NCBI GenBank assembly: GCA_034440615.1
Contig: JAOTOM010004750.1
Coordinates: 248,001-312,000, forward strand
From: Ashinkailepas kermadecensis
Taxonomy: Eukaryota; Arthropoda; Thecostraca; Neolepadidae
Length of the DNA: 64,000 nt
Direction: 5' to 3'
Shown here piece by piece: positions 32,812 to 44,711 of this stretch. A program made the position numbers and the translations under genes. The notes under the pieces were generated by a model. That model did not search any database and was not told the origin of the DNA. It was given only the letters and a program-made list of their open reading frames with translations. The stretch's first letter is position 1; every line of letters starts with the position of its first letter.

Positions 32812-33680
32812 CCCTCGCCAGTATTCGGCATTTTACCACCTTCGGTCGTATAGGGGGGGGGGGGGTACGACCCCCCCTGGCGATTCGAAACCGTGCATGT
32901 TACGAAAACGAACCAAATACGAAAGTGATAGATTTGGCCGAGATCTCGCGGTTGGAATTCAGTAGGACCTTCTAAGGTCAATGGTTGACCTTCCAGGTCA
33001 GATCAAAGGTCTAAAATTGATTTGGTTTTGTATTTTCCGAAGAAAATCGTCAGTTATATCGAAACTACTGTCTAAATATGCACGACATGGCCGGAAACAT
33101 GTTTATTGGGACCTTGCGAACATAACGACATGTGATACGATGTGATCGGACCAATATGCCATGCACCAAATGAGGTCAAAGCCGTGACCCCAAATATCCA
33201 ACTTTTTTAAGAGTGGTTCCAATTTCGAAGTTTAAAGTTCCTCAGGGTAAAAATGGACGCTGAATTCGAATTCAGCACGAAAAATTACCGTTGGTCAGCT
33301 AAAAAAGGTCGAAAGGTAAAACGAGGTCAACCGAGGTCACCGATTTTTGGAACATTATTTTTCCAATGGGAACCCATCTGGGCACTGCAAAATTGCATTG
33401 CAAAACACATAATACCAGTCGATGTAGGCAACAATGTCATGTTTAGGTGCGATAATCACGTATTTGTTGAAAACTGCTCGGAGGTGCTCCCTTTTATGAC
33501 CTCATAACTCTGTGACCTGACATGCCCTCCCAAAAAAATGTCACCAAAAGTCGTCAAAAGGTTGCCCCAGAGGCTACTGAAAATCTCAGAGCGATCCGTT
33601 CTTCGGTTTGGAAGGAATACACAAAAACCTTAGGGGTGGGGGGGGTTGCACCAACTACCCTTGCCCTATACGGGCGAGGG
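32812..33680. mobile_element. piggyBac-type non-autonomous element, TTAA ends
   Basis: 869 bp bounded by TTAA on both sides (32808-32811 and 33681-33684). The terminal inverted repeats are CCCTCGCCAGTAT (left) and CCCTCGCCCGTAT (right, reverse complement). A G/C-run palindrome lies near the left end. TTAA duplication plus a CCC-starting repeat is the piggyBac signature. There is no transposase frame, so it is a MITE-like passenger. The interior is unusually rich in AGGTCA/TGACCT hexamers. Confidence 0.85.
33326..33341 (+). promoter_or_regulatory. Nuclear-receptor-like DR4 motif inside the piggyBac element
   Basis: AGGTCAACCGAGGTCA is a perfect direct repeat of AGGTCA with a 4-bp spacer. More half sites lie nearby (32975-33010, 33170-33190, 33495-33520). 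Binding is inferred only. Confidence 0.4.
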
Positions 33681-33689
33681 TTAATTTGA

Positions 33690-36567
33690 TAAGTTTTCGA
33701 AGAAAAATTATTTGATTTTTATCCATCTTTCAAGACTATTCTCTTACATTAAAAGTTAGGCTAGGTTAGTCTAGACTATGTGGCTTCTTCCATTTACTTA
33801 ACATTATTTGGTATGCTATATGACCCAACCGAAAGCTCATTTTTTGGTGTTACTTTGTCTGCCAACTGAGAAACAAAAACTGCAGAGGAAATGAGTGGTA
33901 CGATCATGCTAACTACCTTTCTAAATATGACATTGGGAAAGAATCCAAGAGTTACAAAATTACTTGAAAGGAAAAATACATATGTGCAATAATCATACAT
34001 ACCATAGGTATTGTGACTTGCAATCTTGAGTATTTATTCCTTGTGAATTAATTAGCAGGACCAATGAGCTATGGAGTTAAATGATAACATATATTCTTAA
34101 ATGTTATGAGGATGAATGATCAAAACCTGGTTGAAACATCTCAAGCCAATGCAACACAGAATACCGAACAGTTCTTGATTTGTGTTTTCATTTGCTCAAA
34201 TACCCCAGTTTTCAACTACATTTTACAGAATAAGTTTATATTTCCATTGAACACAAAATCACTTTGTTACACAGCAGATAGATCCTTTGTCCAAAGATGC
34301 ATGACCATGTTTCACCAAATACATCCCAGCTCATGATTGCAGGCACCTACCTGCCAAATTGCATTGTCCCAGACCACTCATATGTTACTGTAAGACAAAA
34401 CTTTGGTAAATTTATGCATTAGAGTAATTTTTCAATGCTTGGAATGTTTGCCAATGCAATGTTTGTTACAATGAGATAATGTGACCACCCATTTCCTGTG
34501 CAAATACTTACTCTTCAGTTGACAAGCAAAATCATACCAAACAAGAGCTTTGATTCAGATAATTTAACATAAAGTGCATGTTAAAGTGAGCTATCATAAC
34601 ATAGCCTGAGAAAGCCTAAATAGCATACAACCTAACAAGCCCAATAATGTAACCTAAGGTAACCTAACCAAGTGTAATCTCCCTTTTAGGAAAATAAACT
34701 AAGAAAAATAAAAATATGAAAACATTGTTTTTTCAAGATTGTTCAAATTAATAAAGCCAGGCCAACCAAACCTAGCCTAACCTGCCCTTGAGATGAAAGA
34801 TTCCTCCAAAATTGAGTTTATTGAACAAGATATTCACAAGGGAAGTCTACCTCTCTCGTTACCTCCATAAAGCAAACAAAGGTACGAGATTTGGTTAGGA
34901 TAAGTTTCCTAATTTGGAAATATGTATTTTTGTATTTAACAAAAACATTTTTATCTTCTATAACAGGTTAGGCTGGATTCTTAAATTTGAAAAAAATGTT
35001 CAGAAGAAAATTCATCAAAGGTAGTCTTACCATTTATGGAAATACTTTGTCTTGGGGATTATTTGTTTTGCAGTGCAATGCTTACGAAGGTGCTTAACAT
35101 GGCGTGACCACTTATCTCCTCTACAAATGCATACTTTTCAGTCAGGATGCAAAATACAAGCCAGAAAGGGGGTGCTGATTTCAACAATATATCATATAAC
35201 ATAATATTCAGCAAATAACATTGGAAATACAGAAAAAATGTAACATAACCAAAAATAATTTAGCCTAATTTCCATGCAAGAAAGGAATCTTGTTTAAGCA
35301 TACAATTTCTGGAGAACTTTATTGGCAAACATTTTCAGTGTAAAAAACCTAACCTAGCTAACATAGTCTGAACAGTTATTGAAGAAAACTGCATGCTTCA
35401 TGGAGGTGAAATGTGTGTAAGACTTGTCATGGTTACCTTAAACTGCAATAATACCATTTTGTTAATAGCATGTTTAAGATGATTTGGGCATTAGGGCACA
35501 TAAACTGCATTGGTGACATAGCTTTTAAGATGATTTCTTCAGACAAGAGGTTAGGCTAGGTTAGGTTAAGTTATGCTCCTTTTTCTTTCCTAATGTCATT
35601 ATTCTTAGAATATTACCCAACTCAAAGCCCATTTATTGATGCCTTGTGAAATGTAAGCATTTATGGAAGAAATTCATGGTCATCCTAAAACAAATGAAAA
35701 AAATAATCTGCATAATTTTCCACAGAAAAAAACCTAATACAACTGAAGCTAACAAAACATATCCCTGTTTTCTTTATGGAGTTAAAATACGTGCAAGACA
35801 TGTGCTGCAAATACCTTAAAGCACAGCAATTCTGGAATTTTTTCCTTCTTGCAGGAACTGATTTCTATTAAATCTCACCATGGTATGTAGGTATATTGCC
35901 ACAATTTTGCAAAACAAAGAACAAGCCTGGGTACATCCAAATCAAACAAATCTGAACACGGCTTCAGAACTTGAACATGTAGGTATCCAGACAGGGAATG
36001 CTTATCCAACAAACTTACATTCAAATACTGGGATTGTAAGTTGAATGGTGCCTATCCCCAGATTGATAATAGGTATGGTCAATTTTGAATGTTCAAACAT
36101 TTATGTGATGATTCTGAGATGTGATATTTGGGGAAATTTCTCACTATATTATTTGTCAGTTTGAAAATGTAATATAATATAAAACACATGGCCAGGTACA
36201 TTTCTCCCTCATGCATCCCCGCTGTGAAAGTACATGCAATATTACAAGGCTTGTATCGCTGTTTCCATCCACAAATACCGATACAGCTAATGTCATCAGC
36301 ATCAAAGGTGTAGCTCATAAATGTTATTGTTTGGGACTGAAATGGTCATACTTCCATATTACCTAGCCTACAGCAAAATGAATATGATGCCATCAAGCTT
36401 CATTCTGGGGCGAAAACGTAAACAATCTGTCATGCGCCAATGATTGCGCCAAAAGCGCCACTATGCCCACCGAATCAAGGATATTTTCACAAGAAATTGC
36501 GCATGCGCAGAACGGATGTCCGCTTCTAACACTAGTATGTCCCCTACCGTAATAAAATGAACTACAA
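33690..36567. other. AT-rich repeats with TTAGG-type runs, no gene
   Basis: Carries copies of the same ~250-bp units as 27.1-27.7 kb in both orientations (33.8, 34.5, 35.1, 35.6 kb), with GGTTAGGCTAGG and AACCTAACC words between them. No coding signal. Confidence 0.6.
35486..35523 (-). mobile_element. 38-bp SINE 3'-end micro-insertion with 13-bp target duplication
   Basis: TTTAAGATGATTT is repeated at 35473-35485 and 35524-35536. The insert GGGCATTAGGGCACATAAAC...GACATAGCT matches the 3' module of 17844-17898 in diverged form. Confidence 0.75.
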
Positions 36568-36575
36568 CCCATAAG

Positions 36576-37215
36576 CAGGGGCGTCGATTTGTATCCTTTT
36601 GCGGGGGCCATGGCCCCCCCAATGCTGATCTTGGCCCCCCCAATGTTGATTTGGGCCCCCAAATAACCCATGCTATTTTTATGCTGATAAAAAGCTAAAG
36701 GAAAAAAAAGAAGAAAAACACTGTGTCAGGTACATAGAAAACTTAGTTGATGTCAACCAGCACATTTTGTACTGAAAAAGAACAGATTTGGATTAGATAG
36801 TGGACTGAGTATCCAACTTTTGCTACACAATTCAAAATTATGTGCAAAAAAAACAAAATAGCTAGATTTCCCTCCACTGTGCAAGGAAAACTTACGCCAT
36901 AAAATGTTAAGATTCGCTGATGATGCATTTTAAACCCGATTGTCTTTTTTTAATATTAAGCCACAAAACAACAATTGGATTGTCATACTGATGTTTGTAC
37001 ACACCACCAATGGCAAAACCACACACATGTAAGCTTAAACAGGAAAAAATCCATTCTTAATTTCCAGTCATTGTCAAACTTGCATTGTCCAGTGAACAGC
37101 AGACAATCATCCTTGAGATTGTGGATATGCGAACTATAATTATCTTCAGCAGCCCACCTATCACACCATCAGCTTGATATTTACCTAGGTACCTACCTAA
37201 ATGCCCAATAACAAT
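36576..37215 (+). repeat. Left-end repeat family, copy 1
   Basis: Begins CAGGGGCGTCGATTTGTATC, then GGCCCCCC-AATG-TTGAT motifs, then an AT-rich body with CCAGCACATTTTGTACTGAA and GATTAGATAGTGGACTGA. It ends near CTAGGTACCTACC. The longest of the copies. Confidence 0.85.
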
Positions 37216-37818
37216 GCATGCATTCAATATTGATATGGGGAAAACGAGAGCCATGTGTGGGCAAATCTGCCAGCTTATGATGCCATGACAGAGAAAACTC
37301 AGCAAGAAGCTGCATGGCCACTGCAATATAATTGGTATTCCTAAAAGAATAAAAAAGAAAGCTATGGCTCACATGACTTTTAAGCAAACCTTAGTCATCC
37401 ACGACCAATGCTATACAAGAAATAGCCTTGACAAGACCAATGTCTCGTACGCCGCAAAAACACCATTATTAAACGCCAAAAAAATACCATTATTTTAAAA
37501 GGTACACAAAAGTCGCATTCAAACCTTGATGACGTCACAGGTTTTATTCGTATATTGCAGAAATTGGTAGCATCAGGCAAGTTTCAATTTAACTGCATGG
37601 GGGAGTGACTTTTTCAGGCGTACCGGACCACAGAGGTAATTTGCGCCACCTTTTTTGAAGCGAGTACGTTACATGTCTGACTAAAAAAGCGGGTGTTTGC
37701 GATCAAGGTGCAGGCATGTGGACGTTTACATAAAGGGAATTTTACGTTACAGTTTGTGTTATATTTTAGGCGCTGAAGGCGGGGCTAGGATGGGGACATC
37801 CCCCTAATGTCTAGATGG

Positions 37819-38261
37819 CAGGGGCGTCGATTTGTATCCTTTTGTGGGGGCCAGGGCCCCACCAGTGTTGATCTTGGCCCCCCCAATGTTCATTTGGCCC
37901 CCCCAATAACATATGCTTTTTTATGCTCATAAAAAAAGTTGAAGAAAAAAAGAAGAAAAACACCATGTTAACATTCCATGTACATAGAAAATGTAGTTGA
38001 TGTTAACCAGCACATTTTGTAATGAAAAAAAACAGATTTGGGTTAGATAGTGGACTGATTCTCCACCTTTTGCTACAAAATTCAAAATGGTGTGCACAAA
38101 AACCAATTGTCATTGTCAAACTTGCATACAATCCAGCCCCGTGAACAACAATCAGTTATCATTGAGAGTGTGGATATACAAACTATAATTAACCTCAACA
38201 GCCCACTCATCACACTATCAGTTTGATATTTGCCTGGTACCTAGGCACCTAGGTACATGCT
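37819..38261 (+). repeat. Left-end repeat family, copy 2
   Basis: Same order of motifs as copy 1, with an internal deletion. It ends at CCTAGGTACATG and abuts the CR1 fragment. No matching right end or target duplication. Confidence 0.85.
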
Positions 38262-38347
38262 TCAGAAAGACTTAGAAGAGCTTGTGAAGTGGTCCAAAAA
38301 TGGCAGATGAAATTAAATTTTGATAAGTGCAAAATCATGCATGTATG
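38262..38347 (+). mobile_element. Short CR1 ORF2 fragment
   Basis: Translates, with one deleted base, as LQKDLEELVKWS then KWQMKLNFDKCKIMHV. This closely matches the segment just after the FADD box of the intact CR1 at 21-25 kb. Only ~86 bp between two copies of the hAT left-end repeat. Confidence 0.8.
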
Positions 38348-38660
38348 CAGGGGCGTCGATTTGTATCCTTTTGTGGGGCCCCACCAATGTTGATCTTGCC
38401 CCCCCCCCCCCCAATGTTGATTTGGGCCCCCCCAATAACCTATGCTATTTTATGCTGAGAAGAAAGCTAAAGGGAAAAAATGAAAAACACCATGCTAAGT
38501 AGAAACATTGATGTAAACCAGCACATTTTGTACTGAATAGAAACAGATTTGGATTAGATAGTGGACTGACTCTCCACCTTTTGCTGAAAAATTTAAAATT
38601 GTGTGCAAAAACAAACAAAACAGCTGGAATTCCCTCCACTGTGGAAGTACAGCTTACATC
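38348..38660 (+). repeat. Left-end repeat family, copy 3
   Basis: CAGGGGCGTCGATTTGTATC through TGGAATTCCCTCCACTGTGG. It lacks the distal third of copy 1. A fourth, very short copy starts at 39534. Confidence 0.85.
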
Positions 38661-38666
38661 TTTCTG

Positions 38667-38727
38667 GGTTGGTTGGTTGGTTATTTGGGTTTACTGGCGC
38701 ATTGACTGCGTTGGTCATACAGCGCCC
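38667..38727 (-). mobile_element. SINE 3'-end insertion, about 60 bp
   Basis: GGTTGGTTGGTTATTTGGG...CATACAGCGCCC (+), the best preserved copy of the short module. Flanks TACATCTTTCTG and TACAACTTTTCTTG may be a diverged target duplication. Confidence 0.7.
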
Positions 38728-38739
38728 ATACAACTTTTC

Positions 38740-41700
38740 TTGTTCCCACCTTAAAGCACAATAATACCCAAAAGCTTCCGAGAAAAAAAATTACAACCAT
38801 GTTCACAAAAAATATAATTTTGTATTCAAAATCAGCTTAGGTTAGGTTAGGCTCGGTTAGGTTTCTTTTTTAAGGTTGAGAATTTTCAGAAAATAAATGA
38901 AGTGAAATTTTAATTTAGTTTAATTTTTGTTCTCAAAATATAGGTTAGCATAGGCTAGGTTAGGTTTTGTTGCATGAAAAAAAAAAATGTTTATGCGATG
39001 TTACCGAACTCAAAGCCTTTTTGGCATTATTTTGCTCACAACCTGAAAAGTAAGCACAAAAAATAAGTGGGTCCAATCATCTTAGTCACCTTCATAAACA
39101 TGGTATTCTGCATATTTTTCTTTGTTTTAAAGGAAAAAAAGAACACCTTAGACTGCAAGGTTACCAAATAATTTGCAATTTTTGGGGGAAACGTTTTTGG
39201 AATTTTTTTTTAATGTTTTCCAACTTGAAAAGCCTAAACTAACCTAACTTAACCGAACCTAACCCATTTGCTTGCTATATGGAGGCAAATGTGTGTAAAA
39301 ACTTGTCTTGTTACCACCTTAAAGCACAATAATACCGATTTAGCTAGGTTAGGCTAGTTTAGTTGTTTACCTTGGAAAAATTGTTCAATCATTTTCAAAA
39401 ATAAAATAAAATTGGAAGTTTTCCTTCAAAAGCAGCTGACATTAGGTTCGGGTAAGTTGGGTTCGGTTGTTCAATTTAGAAAATTTTCAGAATATATTTT
39501 GCTTAATTTTTGTTTCTATTTTTTTCTCCAAAGCAGGGGCGTCGATTTGTATCGATAGACACTAGCGCGCATTAAATGTCACACATCGTGATGGGCGTTC
39601 CTCAGAACATCCCAAATCGTAACATGCAAAGACAAAATTCCAGTTACAGAAATTCCAGCGCCTGAAGTCTAAATTTGAGGTTACAGTGACAAATGTGACG
39701 GAGGTAAGACATCTGTGGTGCAATTGCGCGCAGTGTTTAATCCGGAGGCCAATCTCATGTGACGTCGTACTGATTCGTTTTTTGTACTTCGCACATTCTG
39801 ATGTATCGCACCTTCTGATGTATCTGCGGATTGGTGTGATTTTAGATAGTGAATAAATAGCTTGCTGATATTTAATTCCCAAAGGAACAGTAGTTGAAGA
39901 AGTTGGCAGGTAAGCTTGAAAAAGTCCAGTCCATGCTCTTTTCTGATTTGTGCTCAGGGTTTCCATGTTAATATCACATAACTACCACGTTTGTCTTCAA
40001 GAAGAGCTGTTTTTAGTTTACTTTTATTAAAATTTTCATTCCACTGCTCTTAGTGCCCTTTCTGCCCAGGATTGGGGCACCTAGTGTTGCATTTCCGTCC
40101 AGGGGTTAGCACACCTTTTGGTAAATTTACAGCTTAAGGTAATTTCTGATTAATTTTTTCCCATGCAATGTTTAGGAATGTGATAAACACGATTTTGGTA
40201 AATTTGTGTTTTAAGGTATTTTATGAATTCGTGGAATGTATCATTTCAATGCAATGTTTATGAATGTGACTCAGATGATGGGACCACTCATTTTCGATAC
40301 AAATGCCTACATTTCAGGTTGTAAGCAAAATAACATCAACAAAAAGCTTTGAATTAGGTGACATAGGGTAAATTATTTTTTTTAAATAAAATAAATGCAA
40401 CATAACCTAACCTAACCTAGCTTAACCTCCCCTTGGAGAAAAACAAAACCAAAACATCAAGTTGTAAAAATTTCAAGCAATGTATTTTTTTACAATAAAA
40501 AAATGTAATCCAATTTAACCTCACCTAACATAAGCTGCTTTTAAAGAAAAAAGATCTATTTCTTTCAAATTTTGGAACAATTTTTGCAAAAAATGTCGAA
40601 CTTAAAACACTTAAACTAATCTAACATCACCAAACATAGCCCATTTGGTTGCTTTATGGAGGCAAATGTGTAATAACTTGCCTTGTTACCACCTTAAAGC
40701 ACAATAATTCTGGTTAGATTAGGTTGGGTTAGGTTTTTTCATTTGTAAAATTTCAATAAAATAAATTGCTAGATATTTTTCCAATCTTGTTTTTATAGTT
40801 CTTTTCTCCAAGGTCATCTTAGGTTACATTAGGTTATGTTGAATTTTTAATGTATTTCTTTTAATTGCTATGTTACCTAACTCAAAGCCCATTTTTAATG
40901 TTATTTTGCTCACAACCTGGAAAGTAAGCATTTGCACAGAAAATGAGTAGTGCCATCAGCTTAGTGACATTCATAAACATTGCATTGGAAATTTAAATAT
41001 AAAAATATTAATAAAATACATAAAAGCACACAAAATAACACCAAAAAAGGGTGTGGAGTAAGGAAATATAGCATACAAATAATGTTCAAGATGTATGATA
41101 ACCTTACCTAACATAGTTCAACTTCCCATACAAGAAATTAATTCTTTTTAATTTAAATTTTCGAGGCATTTTCTCAAATATTTTCAACTTAAAAAACCTA
41201 ACCTAAGCTAGCCTGAACCGTTTATTATTTTTTGTAGAAAATCATTAACAAAAATTATTTACCAACAAATGATTTTTTTTATAACTTACAACAAAAGCCT
41301 AACCTAACCTGACAAACCTCACCCCTTTGTATGCTTCATGGAGGTAAAATGTGTGTAAAACTTTTCTTGTGGTTACCTTAAACTGTGATAATACCTGGCC
41401 TTTTGGGTAATATTTCAGCTCATGGTATTCTCTGACTTCTTCTAATTTATTTTTAATGCAGTGTTTGTTAATGTGCTGAACATGATGTAACCGGTCATTT
41501 CCTCTGCAGATGCACACTTTTCATTTGTGAGGAAAAATAACGTGGAAAAGGGGGCTTGGATTTGAGTAATATAGGATGAAAAATAATGTTCAGATAAAAA
41601 AAATGTAACCTAACCTAACCTAGCCTAGACTTCCATGCAAGAAATGATTATTTTTGTGCCAAATTCTCTCCCCCCCCCCCAATTTCTTTTTTCTCAAACA

Positions 41701-42500
41701 TTTTGAACTTAAGTCTAACGTAACCTAATCTAGCTTGAACCGTTTTTGAAGATTTTTTTCATTTACTAACTTACAACAAAAGCCTAGCCTAACGCAATTA
41801 GACAAAACCTAGCTCCTTTGAATGATTCGTGGAGGTAAAAATGGGTGTAAAACATGTCTTGTGGTTACCTTAGACTGCAATAATATCTCTTTTTGTGCTA
41901 CCTGGTGTACGTGATGAACCTCCATCTGCATGCTACATGAGAGCATTGCACTTATTGGTTCACAAAGAACAATAACATTTTGAAAGTACAATATTTTCAG
42001 GAATTGAATCCTGTGCTGATAATATTTTCTGAGTTATAAATTTGCAGATCAGATCTACATCATTTGTGTTAATAAATATGAGAAATTCATAGAAATGCAT
42101 ACACCGGTTTGTAGACAAGAAGTTATTCTGATGATTTCTGATGTATTGGAAAATGACAAATTTTCATGATGGAAGCAGGCAAAGTTAAAGTACATATATC
42201 GCAATAAGTGGTCAGTTCACTAACAAGACAGTAAATTCACTCAAATAGCACTCAAAATGCCAGGCGGCCCACTCTTTTTGCAAGTTTAAAATCGATGACA
42301 GTGCTTTCTTGAATCATGTTTAAAGCACATGAAGGAAATGTATTGCTGACACTTGTTAGGAACTGATGTGTGTAACGTTAATTTACATTTCTAATGTCCT
42401 GATGTTTGTACACAAAATATAGCTCACTATTGTAAATAGCATGGGAAGTATGATGCCATATATCATGGCTAATTTATGGTCAAACTGTTATGCAGCAGAT
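38740..42500. other. Interior of the hAT-like composite: TTAGG-bearing repeats
   Basis: Repeated ~250-bp units in direct (39.0, 40.9 kb) and inverted (40.25, 41.5 kb) orientation, with AACCTAACCTAACCT (for example 41607) and GGTTAGGTTAGG (38828). Phrases such as CCTTAAAGCACAATAATACC recur. No gene. Confidence 0.6.
39562..39966 (-). CDS. Hypothetical open frame, 134 residues
   Basis: Starts METLSTNQKRAWTGLFQAYL and ends at 39562, five bases short of TAGCGCGC sequence beside a hAT-like end motif (39534). Non-repetitive composition with several Cys and His residues but no recognised pattern; in particular no hAT transposase motif. It could be an eroded part of the element or chance. Confidence 0.2.
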   Translation of the reverse strand: METLSTNQKRAWTGLFQAYLPTSSTTVPLGIKYQQAIYSLSKITPIRRYIRRCDTSECAKYKKRISTTSHEIGLRIKHCAQLHHRCLTSVTFVTVTSNLDFRRWNFCNWNFVFACYDLGCSEERPSRCVTFNAR

Positions 42501-42511
42501 TCCCTGCATTG

Positions 42512-42560
42512 TTACTTAGTTATTTGGGCTTTAGGGCACAGACCATGTCGATCACATAGC
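42512..42560 (-). mobile_element. 49-bp SINE 3'-end micro-insertion with 11-bp target duplication
   Basis: TCCCTGCATTG is repeated at 42501-42511 and 42561-42571. The insert TTACTTAGTTATTTGGGCTT...GATCACATAGC is the same module in diverged form. Confidence 0.82.
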
Positions 42561-42664
42561 TCCCTGCATTGGTGTTAACTGATACATCAGTATGTTTGCA
42601 AATTCACTGATGAGTGAATCCATACCATTCTCACTGGGGTATAAAAGCTACATTATAACATTGT

Positions 42665-42840
42665 TTATACCGGGCGGCTGTGTCGGTGCATTGACGGCAC
42701 GTTAAACTTTCGGTCAAAATTCTGCCGTTTAACTTGAATTAATGGATCGGGTGGTGGGGCCAGGGTTCACGCAACAAGCTCTGCTTAGCAATCCGACCCT
42801 GGTTCATAAAGCCAGCCCAACAAGAACTCGGATGAAACTT
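42665..42840 (+). other. Possible decayed SINE-like segment
   Basis: A GC-richer island in AT-rich DNA with CGGCACGTTAAACTTTCGGT, a motif of SINE-tail type. No clear promoter boxes or target duplication. Confidence 0.25.
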
Positions 42841-43439
42841 AGTTTATAAAAAAAAATGCATATAACAGAAACCCATCTCGATTGTCCTGCTTACTCAGGA
42901 CACCATAGAAGTTAATGAAGCCATTGAAAACCATAGAAGTCAATGAAAATGTTACTTCATCCCCTGTATTGTTAATGGAAACAAGTCTCTTGAACCATAT
43001 GTTATGTCCTTCACAGTGTTGCTCTATCCACCTCCAACTCCAACCCTGACCAAACTTCAGGAGCTCATCCTTCTCCAAAGCAGTGTGTTGAAGAAGGTAT
43101 GTATTGTAGCATAACTACTCTGACCGGAATTCCATGGTATCCATGTTGCCTTACAATCCATCCTTGCTGATCCATGTAGCAGATGTTTGACTTTCCTCAA
43201 ACTGTCTGGATAACTGGGGAGTTGAAATCACATGTGTGATGAAACAGATGAACTATTCCTGGATTCTTATGTTGCATCATTGCATGGCACAGTGACATAC
43301 CGAATGGGGAGGGGGAATTGTGGGAAGTTCCCTCACCCCCCCCCGTCCTGATAGGTTGTGGGGCCCCCAAGAGTCCGCCTAGCTTAGGAAAAAAATGCGC
43401 CATGCTCCCTAAGAATTTCACTCGGTCGACCAAAAATCG

Positions 43440-44265
43440 CACCGGGGCTCAGAAAAATCACATTCGGGGCCCCCAAACGTAGCGCAGGGGCCCCGATAAT
43501 GACGCTGGGGCCTCAAAAGTTTGCACCTGGGCCCCTGAAAATCACGTTGGGGCCGCAAACAAGTCGTGCCGGGATTCAAGAAAATCACGACGGGGGCCAC
43601 AAACGGTCGGGCCGGGGCCTCCTGAAAATCACGCCGAGACTGGGGTATTAAGAATTATCACCCGGGCCCCCGAAAATCACGCCAGAGGCCTGATAGGTCC
43701 CACCGGGGCTCTAAAAGTCTCGTTGAGATCACCCAACAAATGAAGCCGGGTGAATTAAAAACAGTCCGGACACGGAAATCAATCTGGGATCTCAACAATA
43801 GCTCCAAAAGCCCACACAACTTGTTGGGCCCCCACAAACGTGTCGTAGCTACCGCAAGGGATCCCAACAAGTGACGACGGGGCCCCAAAAATCGCACTTA
43901 GACAAAAACAAATTCGCGCCGCTTCTCTTGAAAATCTCACTGGGGCCAAAACGTCGTGCCGGAGCCCCACAAGTTGCAGCTGGCTTCCCAAGTACCAATA
44001 TATACCCGGAATGTCACCTTGCGGACGGAAAAATTGCGTCAAGGATCCACAAAATAAGAAGTCGTCGGACGCCGGAAAAGAAACCTGTTTGGGCACCGGA
44101 AAAAACGCACCGAGAGCCAGAAAAATCGTACCGGGTTCCAAAAATAGCCTGCAGGGGGCTTATAAAAATAGACTTCACCACAAAAACCACAAGGAGACTC
44201 CATCGAATCGACCAGAGCACCGGAAAATTAAGAATGGGTCCCGAAAGAAAATTATCCGAAGGGCC
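43440..44265. repeat. Degenerate ~28-35-bp G/C minisatellite
   Basis: Loosely repeated units around GGGGCCCCNAAAATCGC and CAAAAATCACGCC, about 25 copies. A similar array in opposite sense fills 55.2-57.1 kb, and a few units lie at 45375-45450. Confidence 0.75.
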
Positions 44266-44599
44266 TTTCTACTCTCGATCGTGCAATCTGCGGAAAAAAA
44301 CACGTTGAGCAGCCGCAGTGGCGTACTAAATGGAAAAATTCCCCTCCCTAACGTTAGGCACCAAGGAAATACTTTCACCCATCGTCATTACCGTTCAGGT
44401 CTGCTGTGCTCTGATGCTTCATCAATGCCGGTGTGTTTTAGCCTGCATCTGATCGCTGAAGTATTTTTATTTAAGCCGGTGTGTGTTTGTTGGTGTGTGG
44501 AGTGAGGAGGAGGGTAACAGTGACGGTGACGGTGACGATAGATCCGAGCCTACTATATGGCACTGCAGTCGCATGCTATTACTCAGAGTTGTTATGTTG

Positions 44600-44711
44600 G
44601 TGAGTTCGAGTCTCACCTGTCGCTACTCTTCGCCCGCGACCAATCGGCGTGAGAGATTGGCGACGCTATATGACACAACGGTCGACGTGTCGTAGAACCA
44701 ATGACCAACCA
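44600..44711 (+). mobile_element. tRNA-derived SINE, copy 3, 5'-truncated
   Basis: Perfect 15-bp target duplication AGAGTTGTTATGTTG (44585-44599 and 44712-44726). It begins just before the B box (GAGTTCGAGTCTCACC) and runs to the CCAATGACCAACCAA tail. It lies inside the right part of the 8.4-kb hAT-like element. Confidence 0.92.

Noticed and set aside
39562..39966. hAT transposase for the surrounding element
   Set aside because: No recognisable hAT catalytic or dimerisation motif; only a hypothetical frame.
43290..44345. hAT-like left ends CAGTGACATACC (43290) and CAGTGGCGTACT (44316)
   Set aside because: Both point the same way and have no partner end or duplication; noted only as motifs within the larger composite.
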